A stretch of 64,000 nt of DNA, from contig CANLMQ010000004.1 in the NCBI GenBank assembly GCA_947492175.1, positions 170,315-234,314 of the forward strand. Direction: 5' to 3'. The position numbers and the translations under genes were made by a program. Shown here in pieces: positions 38,084 to 47,787 of the stretch; position 1 is the first letter of the stretch, and the number at the start of each line of letters is the position of its first letter. The notes under the pieces were generated by a model. It searched no databases, was not told the origin of the DNA, and was given only the letters and a program-made list of their open reading frames with translations. The stretch comes from an uncultured Draconibacterium sp. (GTDB lineage Bacteria; Bacteroidota; Bacteroidia; Bacteroidales; Prolixibacteraceae).

Positions 38084-40315
38084 TTAATCCTTCTTAGGTT
38101 CCGGCCCCATTGTAAATTCCAGTACGCCCCCGTTTTTTACATCTTCATAGGCAATCACTGTTTTCGTATATTCCTTGCCGTTTAGCTTAGTTGACTGGAT
38201 ATAATAGTTATCAGCAGTGAGATTATGCGCTTTCACAATAAAATCGTTGCCATTCGGAAGTTTTAATTTGGTATGCTTAAATGAAGGTGTTCCAATCACA
38301 TACGAATCAGATCCGGGACACAAAGGATAAAATCCCAACGTACCAAAAATATACCAGGCGCTCATTTGTCCACAGTCATCATTACCACATAATCCGTCGC
38401 GTGTATTTTTGTAAAGGGTGTTTTTAACTTCCGTAATAATTTCCTGTGTTCTCCATGATTGACCGGCATAAGCATACAAATACGGAACATGGTGACAAGG
38501 CTCGTTACCATGTACATACTGACCAATTAAACCAGTTACATCAACAGTAAGCCCGTCGCCGTAAACTTTAGGCTCTAAAATGAATAATGAATCTAATTTA
38601 TTTGTAAATTTTTCAGGGCCGCCCAGCAAATCAATCAATCCTTCCACATCGTGCTGAACATGCCAGGTATAATGCCATGCATTTCCTTCGGTATAATTTC
38701 CGCCACCTGTGCCAGCATGCGAAATTTTGAACGGATCGAAAGGAGTATCCCACGAACCATCTGAATTTCGTCCACGCATAAAAGATGTATTTTTATCGAA
38801 CAGGTTTTTATAAAATTCGGCACGTTTTGAGAAGTATTCGTAATCTTCTGTTTTCCCCATTTTTTTCGCCATCTGGGCAACACACCAGTCGTTATAACAC
38901 AATTCCAGCGTGCGTGAAACCGATTCTTCTTTTATTGAATCGGCAGGGAGGTAACCGTACCTCATATATTTCTCCCAGTCGGTTTTAAAATTATAATCGC
39001 TACTTGTTGAACTGTGTTTTATTGCCTCGTAAGCCAGCTCCGCATCAAAATTGCCAACTCCTTTTAGATAAGCATCTACAATCACAGGAATTGAATGATT
39101 GCCAATCATACAGAAGGTTTCGTTTATTCCATACTCGTTAATTGGCAGCTCCCCTATTTCGTTGTAACGCTGAAGCATCGAATTGATAAACTCATTGTTC
39201 TTGTCAGGATTAAGAAGAACATGAAGAGGATGAGTTCCGCGGTAAGTATCCCACAAAGAGTAGTTTGTGTAAAAATCACGATCACTTTTATGAACTTCAC
39301 CATCCCAACCCCGGTAATGACCATCAACATCGGAAATCAGGTTTGGCGAAACCATGTTGTGGTATAGTGCCGTATAAAATGTCGTTTTTTTATCAATATC
39401 ATCACAGTCTATTTCCACTTTTGCCAACTCTGTTTCCCATGAATTATTTGCAGCACGAGCAACTTCTTCAAAATCCCAACCCGGTATTTCGGCTTTGATA
39501 TTTTTTGCCGCTCCTTCTTCACTGGCCATTGATATCCCTACTTTTACTTTAATTTCGTCGTTTTCACCAAATACCAGTGCTACCTTACAAGCCTGACCTT
39601 CGACTTTCTTATTCTCTCCTGTTTCGCCATCAACGTAGCTTACAAAACTTTCGAATGGTACAGAAAACTGAGCATAGAAAAATACATGTTGTTTTTTTAC
39701 AAATCCGGTAGAATTCCGGTATCCCGCAACAGTATTGCTGTCAATTATCTTCAGATAGCTTTGAACCGTATTATCTTGTATCCCATGGTCGAGATCGATA
39801 ATAATTTTTCCGTTCTTATTCTCTTGAAATGTATATTTGTGAAATCCAACTCTTTTTGAAGCAGTTAACTCGGCTTTGATACCATAATCCTCAAGTTCAA
39901 CAGAATAATATCCTGGTTGTGAAATTTCGGTGTCTTTTGAGAATCCTGACCTGTAACCTTCATTTGGAGATTCCTCTGGTCCAGGAATAAATTTTACATC
40001 GCCGGTTACAGGCGCAAATAAAATATCTCCCAAATCACCTACACCGGTTCCACTTACATGAAGATGAGAAAATCCCATAATAGAATTATCAGAAGCATGA
40101 TAACCAGAACACCAGTCCCATTCTTCGGTATCTGTATCAGGACTCAATTGCACCATTCCAAAAGGCACCAAAGCTCCGGGATAAGTATGACCATGCGCGT
40201 CTGTTCCAATAAAAGGATTTACAAAATTTGTTAACCTCGAATTCTGACTTTTATGTTTGCTACAAGCTGTTATACAAAGCAAAATAATTGGAAGATAAAT
40301 TAAATACTTATTCAT
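38084..40315 (-). CDS. GH92 exo-alpha-mannosidase lipoprotein (canonical catalytic acid)
   Basis: This 743-residue protein has lipobox ITAC (Cys18). GH92 signatures are GHTYPGALVPFGMVQLSPDT (42-61), NYSLWDTYRGTHPL, HGNEP with the catalytic acid Glu605, and GNDDCGQMSAWYIFGTLGFYPL (from 644). It should remove terminal alpha-mannose, most often alpha-1,2-linked, in a Ca2+-dependent inverting reaction. It contrasts with the second GH92 at 11660-13954, which has Gln at the acid position. It is the first enzyme gene after susD but is separated from it by a strong terminator. Confidence 0.93.
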   Translation of the reverse strand: MNKYLIYLPIILLCITACSKHKSQNSRLTNFVNPFIGTDAHGHTYPGALVPFGMVQLSPDTDTEEWDWCSGYHASDNSIMGFSHLHVSGTGVGDLGDILFAPVTGDVKFIPGPEESPNEGYRSGFSKDTEISQPGYYSVELEDYGIKAELTASKRVGFHKYTFQENKNGKIIIDLDHGIQDNTVQSYLKIIDSNTVAGYRNSTGFVKKQHVFFYAQFSVPFESFVSYVDGETGENKKVEGQACKVALVFGENDEIKVKVGISMASEEGAAKNIKAEIPGWDFEEVARAANNSWETELAKVEIDCDDIDKKTTFYTALYHNMVSPNLISDVDGHYRGWDGEVHKSDRDFYTNYSLWDTYRGTHPLHVLLNPDKNNEFINSMLQRYNEIGELPINEYGINETFCMIGNHSIPVIVDAYLKGVGNFDAELAYEAIKHSSTSSDYNFKTDWEKYMRYGYLPADSIKEESVSRTLELCYNDWCVAQMAKKMGKTEDYEYFSKRAEFYKNLFDKNTSFMRGRNSDGSWDTPFDPFKISHAGTGGGNYTEGNAWHYTWHVQHDVEGLIDLLGGPEKFTNKLDSLFILEPKVYGDGLTVDVTGLIGQYVHGNEPCHHVPYLYAYAGQSWRTQEIITEVKNTLYKNTRDGLCGNDDCGQMSAWYIFGTLGFYPLCPGSDSYVIGTPSFKHTKLKLPNGNDFIVKAHNLTADNYYIQSTKLNGKEYTKTVIAYEDVKNGGVLEFTMGPEPKKD

Positions 40316-40551
40316 AATATTTTTTTTAGTTCTCTGTGAGACTGCAACAGCCTCCTGTTCTGGCCAAATTTCAATTTCAAATCTTATACAGAAATAAAGA
40401 ATTAGTTGGTTTAGCTAAAGAACTGATTATTGAATGAACATTATATAAACAGATCAAAAGATCCACTCTTTCAAAAAGAAAAGCCACAAAACATCAACAC
40501 AGACAATTCTATTCTCTGAAAGAATATCGATTCTTGTGGTATTTGAAGGTT

Positions 40552-40603
40552 AAAAAAACCAGGAATGAATAGCCAGCTATTAGGCTGACGACACAATCCT
40601 GGT
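40552..40603 (-). terminator. Intrinsic terminator after susD
   Basis: On the minus strand a stem ACCAGGA/TCCTGGT (40558-40564 with 40597-40603) encloses an inner AATAGC/GCTATT hairpin and is followed by seven Ts. It lies 27 bp past the susD stop. It would reduce readthrough from susCD into the enzyme genes, a common way of making SusCD more abundant than the enzymes. The rest of the 315-bp gap (40316-40630) shows no clear promoter. Confidence 0.75.
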
Positions 40604-40630
40604 CTTAAATTCAAACTAAACTACCAATAT

Positions 40631-42100
40631 TTAATTAACTAAGTTTGGATTCTTTACACCATCGATAGACGGATAAGGAGCAAAATAATGCTCTTTGGTC
40701 GGTTGATTTACAATTTGATTTTCACTTGGATCACGTTCCGAAACAGATGCTTCAACCCTTTCAAGACGTACTAAATCATACCATGGATCGGTACAAAAAT
40801 AACCGCCTGGAAATTCCCATGCTCTTTCTTGAACAACTGAATCTCTAAAAGCTGTTTGCGATAAACCAGAAGTAAGATTAGGAAGACCAGCCCTATTTCT
40901 AACGTCGTTAATAGCTTTGTATGCAGATTCGTCAGGTGAAGATGACATTGCTTTGGCTTCGGCATAAACCAGAAGGTTATTGGAATGAGTAAGGGCCACC
41001 TGTGGACGGCTGCTTTTCCAGTTCATACCTTCCCATGGTTTTTCCCAATCAATTTTTCCATCCCAGTATTGTTTGTACCATGGATGTTTTGAGCTCAGTT
41101 CGGTATAATGCTTTGTCGTTCCATCCGCCATTGGGAACTCCCATATAAAAATAGCATCTTTTCTTGGACCTTCCGGGTATCCTTTGAAGTAATTCAGATC
41201 AGCGTAATAAACTTCCCAACCACCATATTCTCCGGGTGTTCCACATTTGGGACACCCCCATTCGTTATCGTTATGAAAAGCCAAAACTACTTCTTCGCAT
41301 GCCCTATTTTCATAATTGAATTCTTTTGAATACAAATCAGCGATGTTTTCCATCAGTTTATATCCCCAAGTACCGGCATTGTCGATAACTTCTTTTGATT
41401 TTGAAGCTGCAAGAGCGTATTTCGATGCATCATTTAAAGGATATCCAGCCATTGAAAGATATACATAAGCCAATAATGATTTTGCTGCTCCATTTGTAAC
41501 AGCGACACCTGCCCTTTTCGTATCATCGTTCCAGTTTGTAGGAAGATAATCTTCTGCAATCTTCAAATCTTCAACAATTACGTCATATATTACCTGAGGA
41601 CCAGTAAGAGTCATATCATTTGATACCTCCTCTATACTGAGATAAAATGGTAATTCGTTGTACATTCTAACTAACTGGAAGTAAACATATGCCCTGAGAA
41701 AGTGTGCCTGACCTGCTGATTTTTTCTTTGCAGCTTCAGTAGCGTCAGCACCTTCATAATTGTTAATAATTTTATTACAGGCATTTATTGCCTGGTAAGC
41801 ATATGCCCAAAACCTTAGCATTTCTCCATTGTCTCCTTCGGTATTAAATACATCAACCTCTACAAAATTATTAAACTTCGATGTTTTATCTCGTCCTGCT
41901 GTAGTATATGCAAGAGCATTCCCATAAAAATATAAATCCTCAAATATTTCATACACCCCTGTAACAGCCATTTCCAGGTCACTTGCCGTAGCGTAAAACG
42001 TTTCAGGATAAACATCACCTTTAGGGGCAATATTCAAAAATTCCTCGGAGCATGAAACAAATATGCTGCTTATTATAAGTATGATTAAAATCTTTTTCAT
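40631..42100 (-). CDS. susD: SusD/RagB-family glycan-binding lipoprotein
   Basis: This 489-residue protein has lipobox IFVSC (Cys17) and the typical start EEFLNIAPKGDVYPETFYATASDLEMAVTG. TPR-like helices (AHFLRAYVYFQLVRMYNELPF) and the C-terminal RDSVVQERAWEF region are characteristic of SusD. It caps the partner SusC barrel and binds oligosaccharide at the cell surface. It lies 25 bp after susC and is ended by its own terminator. Confidence 0.95.
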   Translation of the reverse strand: MKKILIILIISSIFVSCSEEFLNIAPKGDVYPETFYATASDLEMAVTGVYEIFEDLYFYGNALAYTTAGRDKTSKFNNFVEVDVFNTEGDNGEMLRFWAYAYQAINACNKIINNYEGADATEAAKKKSAGQAHFLRAYVYFQLVRMYNELPFYLSIEEVSNDMTLTGPQVIYDVIVEDLKIAEDYLPTNWNDDTKRAGVAVTNGAAKSLLAYVYLSMAGYPLNDASKYALAASKSKEVIDNAGTWGYKLMENIADLYSKEFNYENRACEEVVLAFHNDNEWGCPKCGTPGEYGGWEVYYADLNYFKGYPEGPRKDAIFIWEFPMADGTTKHYTELSSKHPWYKQYWDGKIDWEKPWEGMNWKSSRPQVALTHSNNLLVYAEAKAMSSSPDESAYKAINDVRNRAGLPNLTSGLSQTAFRDSVVQERAWEFPGGYFCTDPWYDLVRLERVEASVSERDPSENQIVNQPTKEHYFAPYPSIDGVKNPNLVN

Positions 42101-42125
42101 CTTTTAATAAATTAAATTAATTAAA

Positions 42126-45100
42126 TTAAAATTCCAGTGAAACTCCGAATGTAACAGTTGTCGGTAATGGTTGTGTACCAAAATCGCATCCTCCCCATAA
42201 GTCATCGGTACCGGAAGCAGATACTTCAGGATCCAGTCCTTTATATTTCGTAAAAGTAAGCAACTCTTGTGCGCTAACAGTAAGTGCAAGCGTCCCAAAT
42301 TTTACCAAGTTTCTGGGAACGTTGTAGGTTAGTCCCACATGTTTCACTTTTACCCAGCTACCGTCCTCAATCCATTGCGATGAATTCAAACGTTTTGCAT
42401 CGGAAGTACTGTGGATACTTTTATATTCGGCATCAGTATTAGTTGTAGTCCAGTAATCGGTTGCAGGACCTTTTAGCATAATTGTTCGTGCATCGGAATG
42501 AACAGTTGACATAGCAGCGCGTGCAAGATTAAATACATCCTGTCCGTGCATTCCCTGAAGCAACATTGAAAAATCGAAATTTTTGTATGAAATAGTGTTA
42601 TTTAAAGCCCATACAAAATCAGGGTTGGCATCGCCAATGGCCTGCCCGTCATCATTCAGATTATATTTTCCGTCTCCATTCACATCCTGGTATTTATAAT
42701 CACCGGGAACATTCCCAAAGCTTTCTGCCTGCTCTGCTTCTGATTCCTGCCAAATTCCGAGCAATTTATACCCCCAAATAGTACCCAAAGGAAGATCTTC
42801 CTGAACTCTATAGGTATTTTCAGACAACATTCCATTTCCATTTGTTCCTGACATGAATGCCGCCTGTTCCCCTAAGTCAAGTACTTTGTTTTTTACAGTT
42901 GAGACATTAAAGTTAACATCCCAGAAAAAATCACGGGTTTGAACGGGTTTATAGTCAATGGTAAATTCAAAACCTTTGTTGCTTACCTCACCCAGGTTTT
43001 GCAGATAAGCCCCGTCGGTTGCATAACCATAGTAAACAGGTAATTCCAGATAAGTTAACAGGTCTTTAGTCAATTTATCGAAGTAATCAAATGACATAGA
43101 CAATTTCCCATCCAATGTTGTTATATCCAAACCAAGGTCGATTTGAGTAGTTGTTTCCCATTTCAAATTTGGGTTTGCCGGTTTACCCGGAATGTAACCT
43201 AAAATATCAGATCCAATACCATAATCAAAATTGTTTTGTCTCATAACTGTATAATCAAATTTGCAAGGATTACCTGTTTGTCCCCATCCTGCACGTAGCT
43301 TTAAGTTTTGAAACACTCCATTGTCTTTCATAAACGATTCTTCCGACAAACGCCAGCTGGCAGCAAATGAAGGGAATGCTCCAAATTTATTTTCTTCAAC
43401 CCGGTTCTCCGGTCCGCTTTTTCCATCAACACGATAGGATGCAGTAAAATAATACCTCGATTTGTAGTTATAGTTTAAACGCCCCATATATGCTATACGG
43501 GAAACCTTTTCATACCCAGACTTAACACTTTGTTCAGAACTCATTCCAATAGTGTAGAATGAAGCAAGATCAGGTAAAGGCATTTTTTTCCCGGTACCTT
43601 CGAGCTTCCAAATTTCAAAAGATTCTGCTTCATAAACTCCGGTAACCATTACATTGTGAGCCTCAGCAAACGTTTTATTAAAATCGATTTTATTGATAAG
43701 TCTCCAGCTAAAATTCTCCTCAGAGTTACGTTTTGCATACGGATCGTTTGGCTCTAACCATGCATTATAAAAATTTCCTCCCTGGATGCCAGATTTACTT
43801 GCAAAACCTGTAACATTATATGACAGGTAATCGGTAATCTTATAGTTTGCATTAAGAATAGAGCTTACGCCATGGGTCTCCGTAAAATTGTTTTGCTCCA
43901 TAGCATACATATACGGACTATCAAGTAATGCTCCGTAGTGGTCTGTATTATTGTAAATACCATTTTCTTTATCGAGCCAGATAGGTTCTGTAGGAGACCA
44001 GTTCAAAGCCTGGAAGAAGGGATGATGTTTACTTGTTCCGGTTGACAATCCACCGTTTTTAGTTTTCGATTTAGATGCTGTTATATCCAGGTCCATACTC
44101 AGGCGTTTCGATGGCTGGAATCCAATTTTTGATCTCAAAGCGTAATTTCCGCCACTTTTGGTGTTGACCATTGTTCCTTTTTCATCATCATAACGCCCTG
44201 ACATGTACACGCTAAGTTTATCCAGTCTTTGGGAATAAGAAATTTGATGATCGTTCCTTATTCCTGTTTGTGTAATGGCATCAAGCCAGTTGGTGCCACC
44301 TGAATTTCTGAACTCTGTTATTTCTGCTGCGGAAAAAGATTGAGACTGGTTAAAATCGTTAATATATTCAGCGTACTCGGCTGCATTCATTTTATCCGCA
44401 TAATCAATATTCCTGTAGCTGAAGCCGGTATTTAACGATACCCGGATTGTTGGCTCAGCCGAAGTAGCTTTTTTGGTTGTTACCAATATAACACCGTTAG
44501 AAGCTCTTTCACCATAAATTGCAGTTGCCGATGCATCTTTTAATACTTCAATAGATTCAACGTCCTGTATCGGACCAATAGGCGCTCCAATAACTCCGTC
44601 GACAACAGTAAGCGGGCTATTGTTTCCTTCTATTGAATTTGTTCCCCTGATACGCATTTTAGTTGGAGAACCAATATCTCCTGAAGTTCTGGAAAGGTTT
44701 ATACCTGCAACCCTACCTGACAACATATCGGAAAGGCCTCTTACTGGTTGATTCTTAAGACTCTCCATATTTACAGAAGAAACAGAACCTGTAATATCAC
44801 TCTTTTTCATTGTACCGTAACCGATAGCAACCACCTCATCGATACCAATAGCCTCAGGCATCATACTAATATCGATAACAGTTTGGTTGTTAACCTCTAT
44901 CTCTTGTGTTCTCATACCAATAAAAGAAAAAACAAGAATAGCCCCGTCTGCTACCCCGGTAATAGTATAACTTCCATCGTTATTGGAGATTGTTCCCTGT
45001 GTCGTACCTTTTACTACAATAGTTACTCCTGGTAGTGGTTGTCTTGAATTATCCAAAACAGTTCCTTTAACTGATTTTTGCTGAGCATCCAGCAAACTGT

Positions 45101-45482
45101 TTTTTGTTGCCCCTTTTACTGAAAGAACAATTTGCCGATCAACAATATTGTACTCAACCGGTGTACCTTCGAACACTAAATCAAGCGCCTGATTAATTTT
45201 TTTATCTTTAAAATTTACATTTACTTTCCGCTCAGTATCTACAATTTTACTGTTATACAGAAAATAGAATTCAGATTCATCTTCAATTTCAGACAAAACC
45301 TGTTTAACCGTGGCATTGTTCAGGTTCAGACTTAATTTTGTTGCCTGAGCATAACCATCTAAAGCTAAACTATGGACTGTTGCAAGTAGCAAGGCATAAA
45401 ATGTTAACCTCATTCTAATAAATGTTTTTGTGGCCCACAGCTTTTTAAGCTTAAGCCAGTTGTCATAACAATTTTTTTTCAT
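42126..45482 (-). CDS. susC: SusC/RagA TonB-dependent outer-membrane transporter with STN signalling domain
   Basis: This 1118-residue protein has a signal region followed by an STN domain (about 48-122), a carboxypeptidase-regulatory-like domain (about 138-208, GTVLDNSRQPLPGVTIVVKG) and the plug (from about 215, IGYGTMKKSDITGSVSSV). A 22-strand barrel ends in aromatic LEF. The STN domain is the feature of transporters that signal to FecR anti-sigma factors, and the fecR and ECF genes lie just upstream. It imports glycan fragments with SusD using TonB energy. Confidence 0.95.
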   Translation of the reverse strand: MKKNCYDNWLKLKKLWATKTFIRMRLTFYALLLATVHSLALDGYAQATKLSLNLNNATVKQVLSEIEDESEFYFLYNSKIVDTERKVNVNFKDKKINQALDLVFEGTPVEYNIVDRQIVLSVKGATKNSLLDAQQKSVKGTVLDNSRQPLPGVTIVVKGTTQGTISNNDGSYTITGVADGAILVFSFIGMRTQEIEVNNQTVIDISMMPEAIGIDEVVAIGYGTMKKSDITGSVSSVNMESLKNQPVRGLSDMLSGRVAGINLSRTSGDIGSPTKMRIRGTNSIEGNNSPLTVVDGVIGAPIGPIQDVESIEVLKDASATAIYGERASNGVILVTTKKATSAEPTIRVSLNTGFSYRNIDYADKMNAAEYAEYINDFNQSQSFSAAEITEFRNSGGTNWLDAITQTGIRNDHQISYSQRLDKLSVYMSGRYDDEKGTMVNTKSGGNYALRSKIGFQPSKRLSMDLDITASKSKTKNGGLSTGTSKHHPFFQALNWSPTEPIWLDKENGIYNNTDHYGALLDSPYMYAMEQNNFTETHGVSSILNANYKITDYLSYNVTGFASKSGIQGGNFYNAWLEPNDPYAKRNSEENFSWRLINKIDFNKTFAEAHNVMVTGVYEAESFEIWKLEGTGKKMPLPDLASFYTIGMSSEQSVKSGYEKVSRIAYMGRLNYNYKSRYYFTASYRVDGKSGPENRVEENKFGAFPSFAASWRLSEESFMKDNGVFQNLKLRAGWGQTGNPCKFDYTVMRQNNFDYGIGSDILGYIPGKPANPNLKWETTTQIDLGLDITTLDGKLSMSFDYFDKLTKDLLTYLELPVYYGYATDGAYLQNLGEVSNKGFEFTIDYKPVQTRDFFWDVNFNVSTVKNKVLDLGEQAAFMSGTNGNGMLSENTYRVQEDLPLGTIWGYKLLGIWQESEAEQAESFGNVPGDYKYQDVNGDGKYNLNDDGQAIGDANPDFVWALNNTISYKNFDFSMLLQGMHGQDVFNLARAAMSTVHSDARTIMLKGPATDYWTTTNTDAEYKSIHSTSDAKRLNSSQWIEDGSWVKVKHVGLTYNVPRNLVKFGTLALTVSAQELLTFTKYKGLDPEVSASGTDDLWGGCDFGTQPLPTTVTFGVSLEF

Positions 45483-45524
45483 AAGTTTACTTTGCTTTTG
45501 AATTAATACTAATATTTAGTTTAT

Positions 45525-45554
45525 CCTTTTTCTTTCGCCTAAAAAAGAAAAAGG
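45525..45554 (-). repeat. Inverted repeat in the susC leader
   Basis: CCTTTTTCTTT (45525-45535) and AAAGAAAAAGG (45544-45554) form a perfect 11-bp stem with an 8-base loop, 43-72 bp upstream of the susC start. It follows another hairpin (45566-45587). It may shape the susC leader mRNA. Confidence 0.4.
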
Positions 45555-45565
45555 CAAGAGTTAAA

Positions 45566-45587
45566 GGGAGGCAGGCCAATGCCTCCC
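45566..45587 (-). terminator. Hairpin between fecR and susC
   Basis: GGGAGGCA (45566-45573) and TGCCTCCC (45580-45587) pair perfectly and are followed on the minus strand by TTTAAC, a short T stretch. It lies 13 bp after the fecR stop and 84 bp before the susC start. It would separate the regulatory pair from susC expression. Confidence 0.55.
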
Positions 45588-45599
45588 TATTGGTTTAAT

Positions 45600-46631
45600 T
45601 TATTTTTGTCTTATCTCTATTTCCATTTTCTGAAATGTTTTATCATCATTCCGTTTTCTTTGCTTAATTGAATAATCTATTGGAGCCGACATTTTTAACA
45701 AATCCAATATCTGGGTTAACGATTCATCTTCAAATGTTGCCGTGTATACATAATCTTCCAGATCATTGCCGGTTAACTTAATATCAATGTTAAACCAACG
45801 ATTTAAACGTCTTACCACTTCCTTCATCGAATCATCGCGAAACATTAGAACTCCCTCCTTCCATGATATGTATTTTTCTACATCCACTTTTTCCAGGTAG
45901 AGTTTATTTTCATTATTCTGAAAGCTTGCTTTTTCTCCAGGTAACATGGAATAGATAATTTCTTTTTTATCCGAATATTCTCCCTGAAACAAATTGATAT
46001 TTCCTGAGGCCAAAACTATTTCAGTTAAATGCTCCTCCGGATAATTGGATGCTTTAAATTCTGTCCCGGTCACCTCTATCTTTATCTTCCCTGTATTTAC
46101 TATAAATGGTTGTTGTTTATTTTCGGCTACATCGAAATACGCTTCTCCTTTTAGTTTAACATCGCGGGTAGCATCATTAAAAGCGACAGGATAGCTTAAA
46201 CTTGTTTTGGAATTCATGTAAACTTTTGTACCATCGGGCAACAAAAATTCGGAACGGCTTCCAGGAGGAGTTTTTATAGTATACCATTCGGTTTCCGCCA
46301 TTTGGTGCACAGGGGACTTTGTTGCAAAATAAAGTGTTGCGATAATTAGGGGAAGTATTAATATAGCAGCAACTTTCTGAAGAAGCATGTAAAGGTTTGG
46401 CGATTTAATATTTTCAATTTTGCGATTAACAGTTTCCAAAGCTTTTTCAGAATTGTACTTCTTCATGCTTTGGAGATGCTCCATGCCTTCCCAAACTCTA
46501 AAGGTATCGTTAAAAAGTTGCCTGTTCTCTACCGAGGCTTCTTTCCATTCCTCTACCTTTTGCCTTTCTTCTTGATTTAAGACGTTTTTAAAATAGTGAG
46601 GCAATAACTCCTCAATTGTTCGGATTTTCAT
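45600..46631 (-). CDS. FecR-family anti-sigma factor
   Basis: This 343-residue protein has a cytoplasmic N-terminal region (LLPHYFKNVLNQEERQKVEEW), one membrane helix (about 84-104, LQKVAAILILPLIIATLYFA), and a periplasmic FecR domain (WYTIKTPPGSRSEFLLPDGTKVYMNSKTSLSYP). The C-terminal domain (DDSMKEVVRRLNRWFNIDI) resembles an STN fold. It should hold the ECF sigma factor inactive until SusC binds its glycan. It starts 91 bp downstream of the sigma gene. Confidence 0.92.
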   Translation of the reverse strand: MKIRTIEELLPHYFKNVLNQEERQKVEEWKEASVENRQLFNDTFRVWEGMEHLQSMKKYNSEKALETVNRKIENIKSPNLYMLLQKVAAILILPLIIATLYFATKSPVHQMAETEWYTIKTPPGSRSEFLLPDGTKVYMNSKTSLSYPVAFNDATRDVKLKGEAYFDVAENKQQPFIVNTGKIKIEVTGTEFKASNYPEEHLTEIVLASGNINLFQGEYSDKKEIIYSMLPGEKASFQNNENKLYLEKVDVEKYISWKEGVLMFRDDSMKEVVRRLNRWFNIDIKLTGNDLEDYVYTATFEDESLTQILDLLKMSAPIDYSIKQRKRNDDKTFQKMEIEIRQK

Positions 46632-46722
46632 TTATCTTTTCTTTGCAAGTGCAATTTTTTTTGCCCTTAACACTAGAAAGACGATTAACTCCTTACAAAC
46701 ACATATATAATCTTTGATTTTT

Positions 46723-47289
46723 TTACTCCAGAAAAATATAAAGTAAAGACATTGGCAGGTAGGGAGATAAATCTTTACGCAAAAATTTCAATGCATTACT
46801 GATTTGTAATTCAACTGTACGCTTTGAAATTCCTAGTTTTTCAGCAATTTGCTGATTTTTTATTCCTTCAATACGACTAAGTTTAAATATTTCGCGACAG
46901 CGGGGAGGTAATTTTTCGAGGCTTTTTTCGAACAGTGTTTCAAGTTCTGATTCTGCAAACCAAAAAGAAGATAGATTCTCAGCATATTTTTTTGTATCAA
47001 TTGCTGAGTTTAAATGCTGTGCCCTGTTTTTTTGCTTTTTCAAATAATCAAGAGAACGGTTTCTTACAGAAGTAAACAGATAATTCTTCAAAGAAGAAGA
47101 AATTTCGAGCTGGTCGTGTTTTATCCAAAGTGTAATAAATAAGTCCTGTACAATATCTTCAGAGATATTTACATCGTTTACAATTTTCTCTACATATGCA
47201 CACAGTCCTGAATAGTAATAATGAAAAACAAAATCGAAAACAATCTTATTTTTTGCTTTAAGACCTTGCAAAATAAACTTCTCGTCCAA
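46723..47289 (-). CDS. ECF-type RNA polymerase sigma-70 factor (Bacteroidetes family 1)
   Basis: This 188-residue protein has sigma region 2 (FDFVFHYYYSGLCAYVEKIV, EDIVQDLFITLWIKHDQLE) and region 4 (LEKLPPRCREIFKLSRIEGIKNQQIAEKLGISKRTVELQI). It is the usual first gene of an ECF/FecR-controlled PUL and should drive susC, susD and the enzyme genes. The listed ATG or a start slightly inside could be used; no strong ribosome binding site is visible. Confidence 0.93.
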   Translation of the reverse strand: MDEKFILQGLKAKNKIVFDFVFHYYYSGLCAYVEKIVNDVNISEDIVQDLFITLWIKHDQLEISSSLKNYLFTSVRNRSLDYLKKQKNRAQHLNSAIDTKKYAENLSSFWFAESELETLFEKSLEKLPPRCREIFKLSRIEGIKNQQIAEKLGISKRTVELQISNALKFLRKDLSPYLPMSLLYIFLE

Positions 47290-47324
47290 TGTTGTTAGTT
47301 AAATAGTTAGTTAACGCTAAAATA

Positions 47325-47332
47325 CAAAAATA
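47325..47332 (-). promoter_or_regulatory. Candidate -7 element for the ECF sigma gene
   Basis: TATTTTTG on the minus strand fits the TAnnTTTG consensus 36 bp before the sigma gene start. No well-spaced -33 TTG is clear, so the call is weak. Otherwise the 224-bp stretch 47290-47513 holds no recognised feature. Confidence 0.4.
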
Positions 47333-47509
47333 TCATTCCAAACCAGTTTTGTAATCCAATTTGTTGTAACCAACATCCAATCAAACAAAAAGATAAAATG
47401 GGTAATATACTGACAGTCTACAAATTATAGAACGAAATCAAATCCAGTAATTCAATTGATTCCCTATTATTTTAATATGACTCAAAGATTGAGCAAAACA
47501 GAATGTAAT

Positions 47510-47543
47510 GAAAAGAGGTGTTTGCAGAATTGCAAACACCTCT
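47510..47543 (-). terminator. Intrinsic terminator of tRNA-Arg
   Basis: AGAGGTGTTTGCA (47514-47526) and TGCAAACACCTCT (47531-47543) form a perfect 13-bp stem around GAAT, followed by TTTTC on the minus strand. It starts about 10 bp after the tRNA 3' end. Confidence 0.85.
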
Positions 47544-47553
47544 TAAAAACCGG

Positions 47554-47627
47554 TGAACCTGAAGGGACTCGAACCCCTAACCTCCTGATCCGTAGTCAGG
47601 TGCACTATCCAATTATGCTACAGGTCC
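47554..47627 (-). tRNA. tRNA-Arg (anticodon ACG)
   Basis: This 74-nt tRNA folds into a standard cloverleaf. The acceptor stem is GGACCTG with CAGGTTC, the discriminator is A, and the anticodon stem CCTGA/TCAGG encloses the loop CTACGGA. The T arm is AGGGG-TTCGAGT-CCCTT. The anticodon ACG (A34 expected to be edited to inosine) reads CGN arginine codons. CCA is not encoded. Confidence 0.95.
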
Positions 47628-47652
47628 AGTGCGTTTTTCCTTAAAAGCGCTG

Positions 47653-47682
47653 CAAATATAACGCTTATTTGTATAAAAACAA
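47653..47682 (-). promoter_or_regulatory. Promoter of tRNA-Arg
   Basis: On the minus strand TTG (47680-47682) is followed after exactly 19 bp by TATATTTG (47653-47660), a near-perfect Bacteroides -33/-7 promoter. Transcription should begin roughly 15-20 nt upstream of the mature tRNA. Confidence 0.75.
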
Positions 47683-47787
47683 GCCCGCACCAAAAATTTC
47701 TGTCATTTATTTTCTACTTTTTCAACACTTCAAAATCCCTGCAAAGCCTAATAGTCTGGCAGTCAACAAGCCAGGATTTCTTACTGC

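Noticed and set aside
47628..47787. Thiamine riboswitch near the thiamine-binding-like gene
   Set aside because: No THI-box core was seen here or upstream at 48824-48969; 47628-47787 holds the tRNA promoter.
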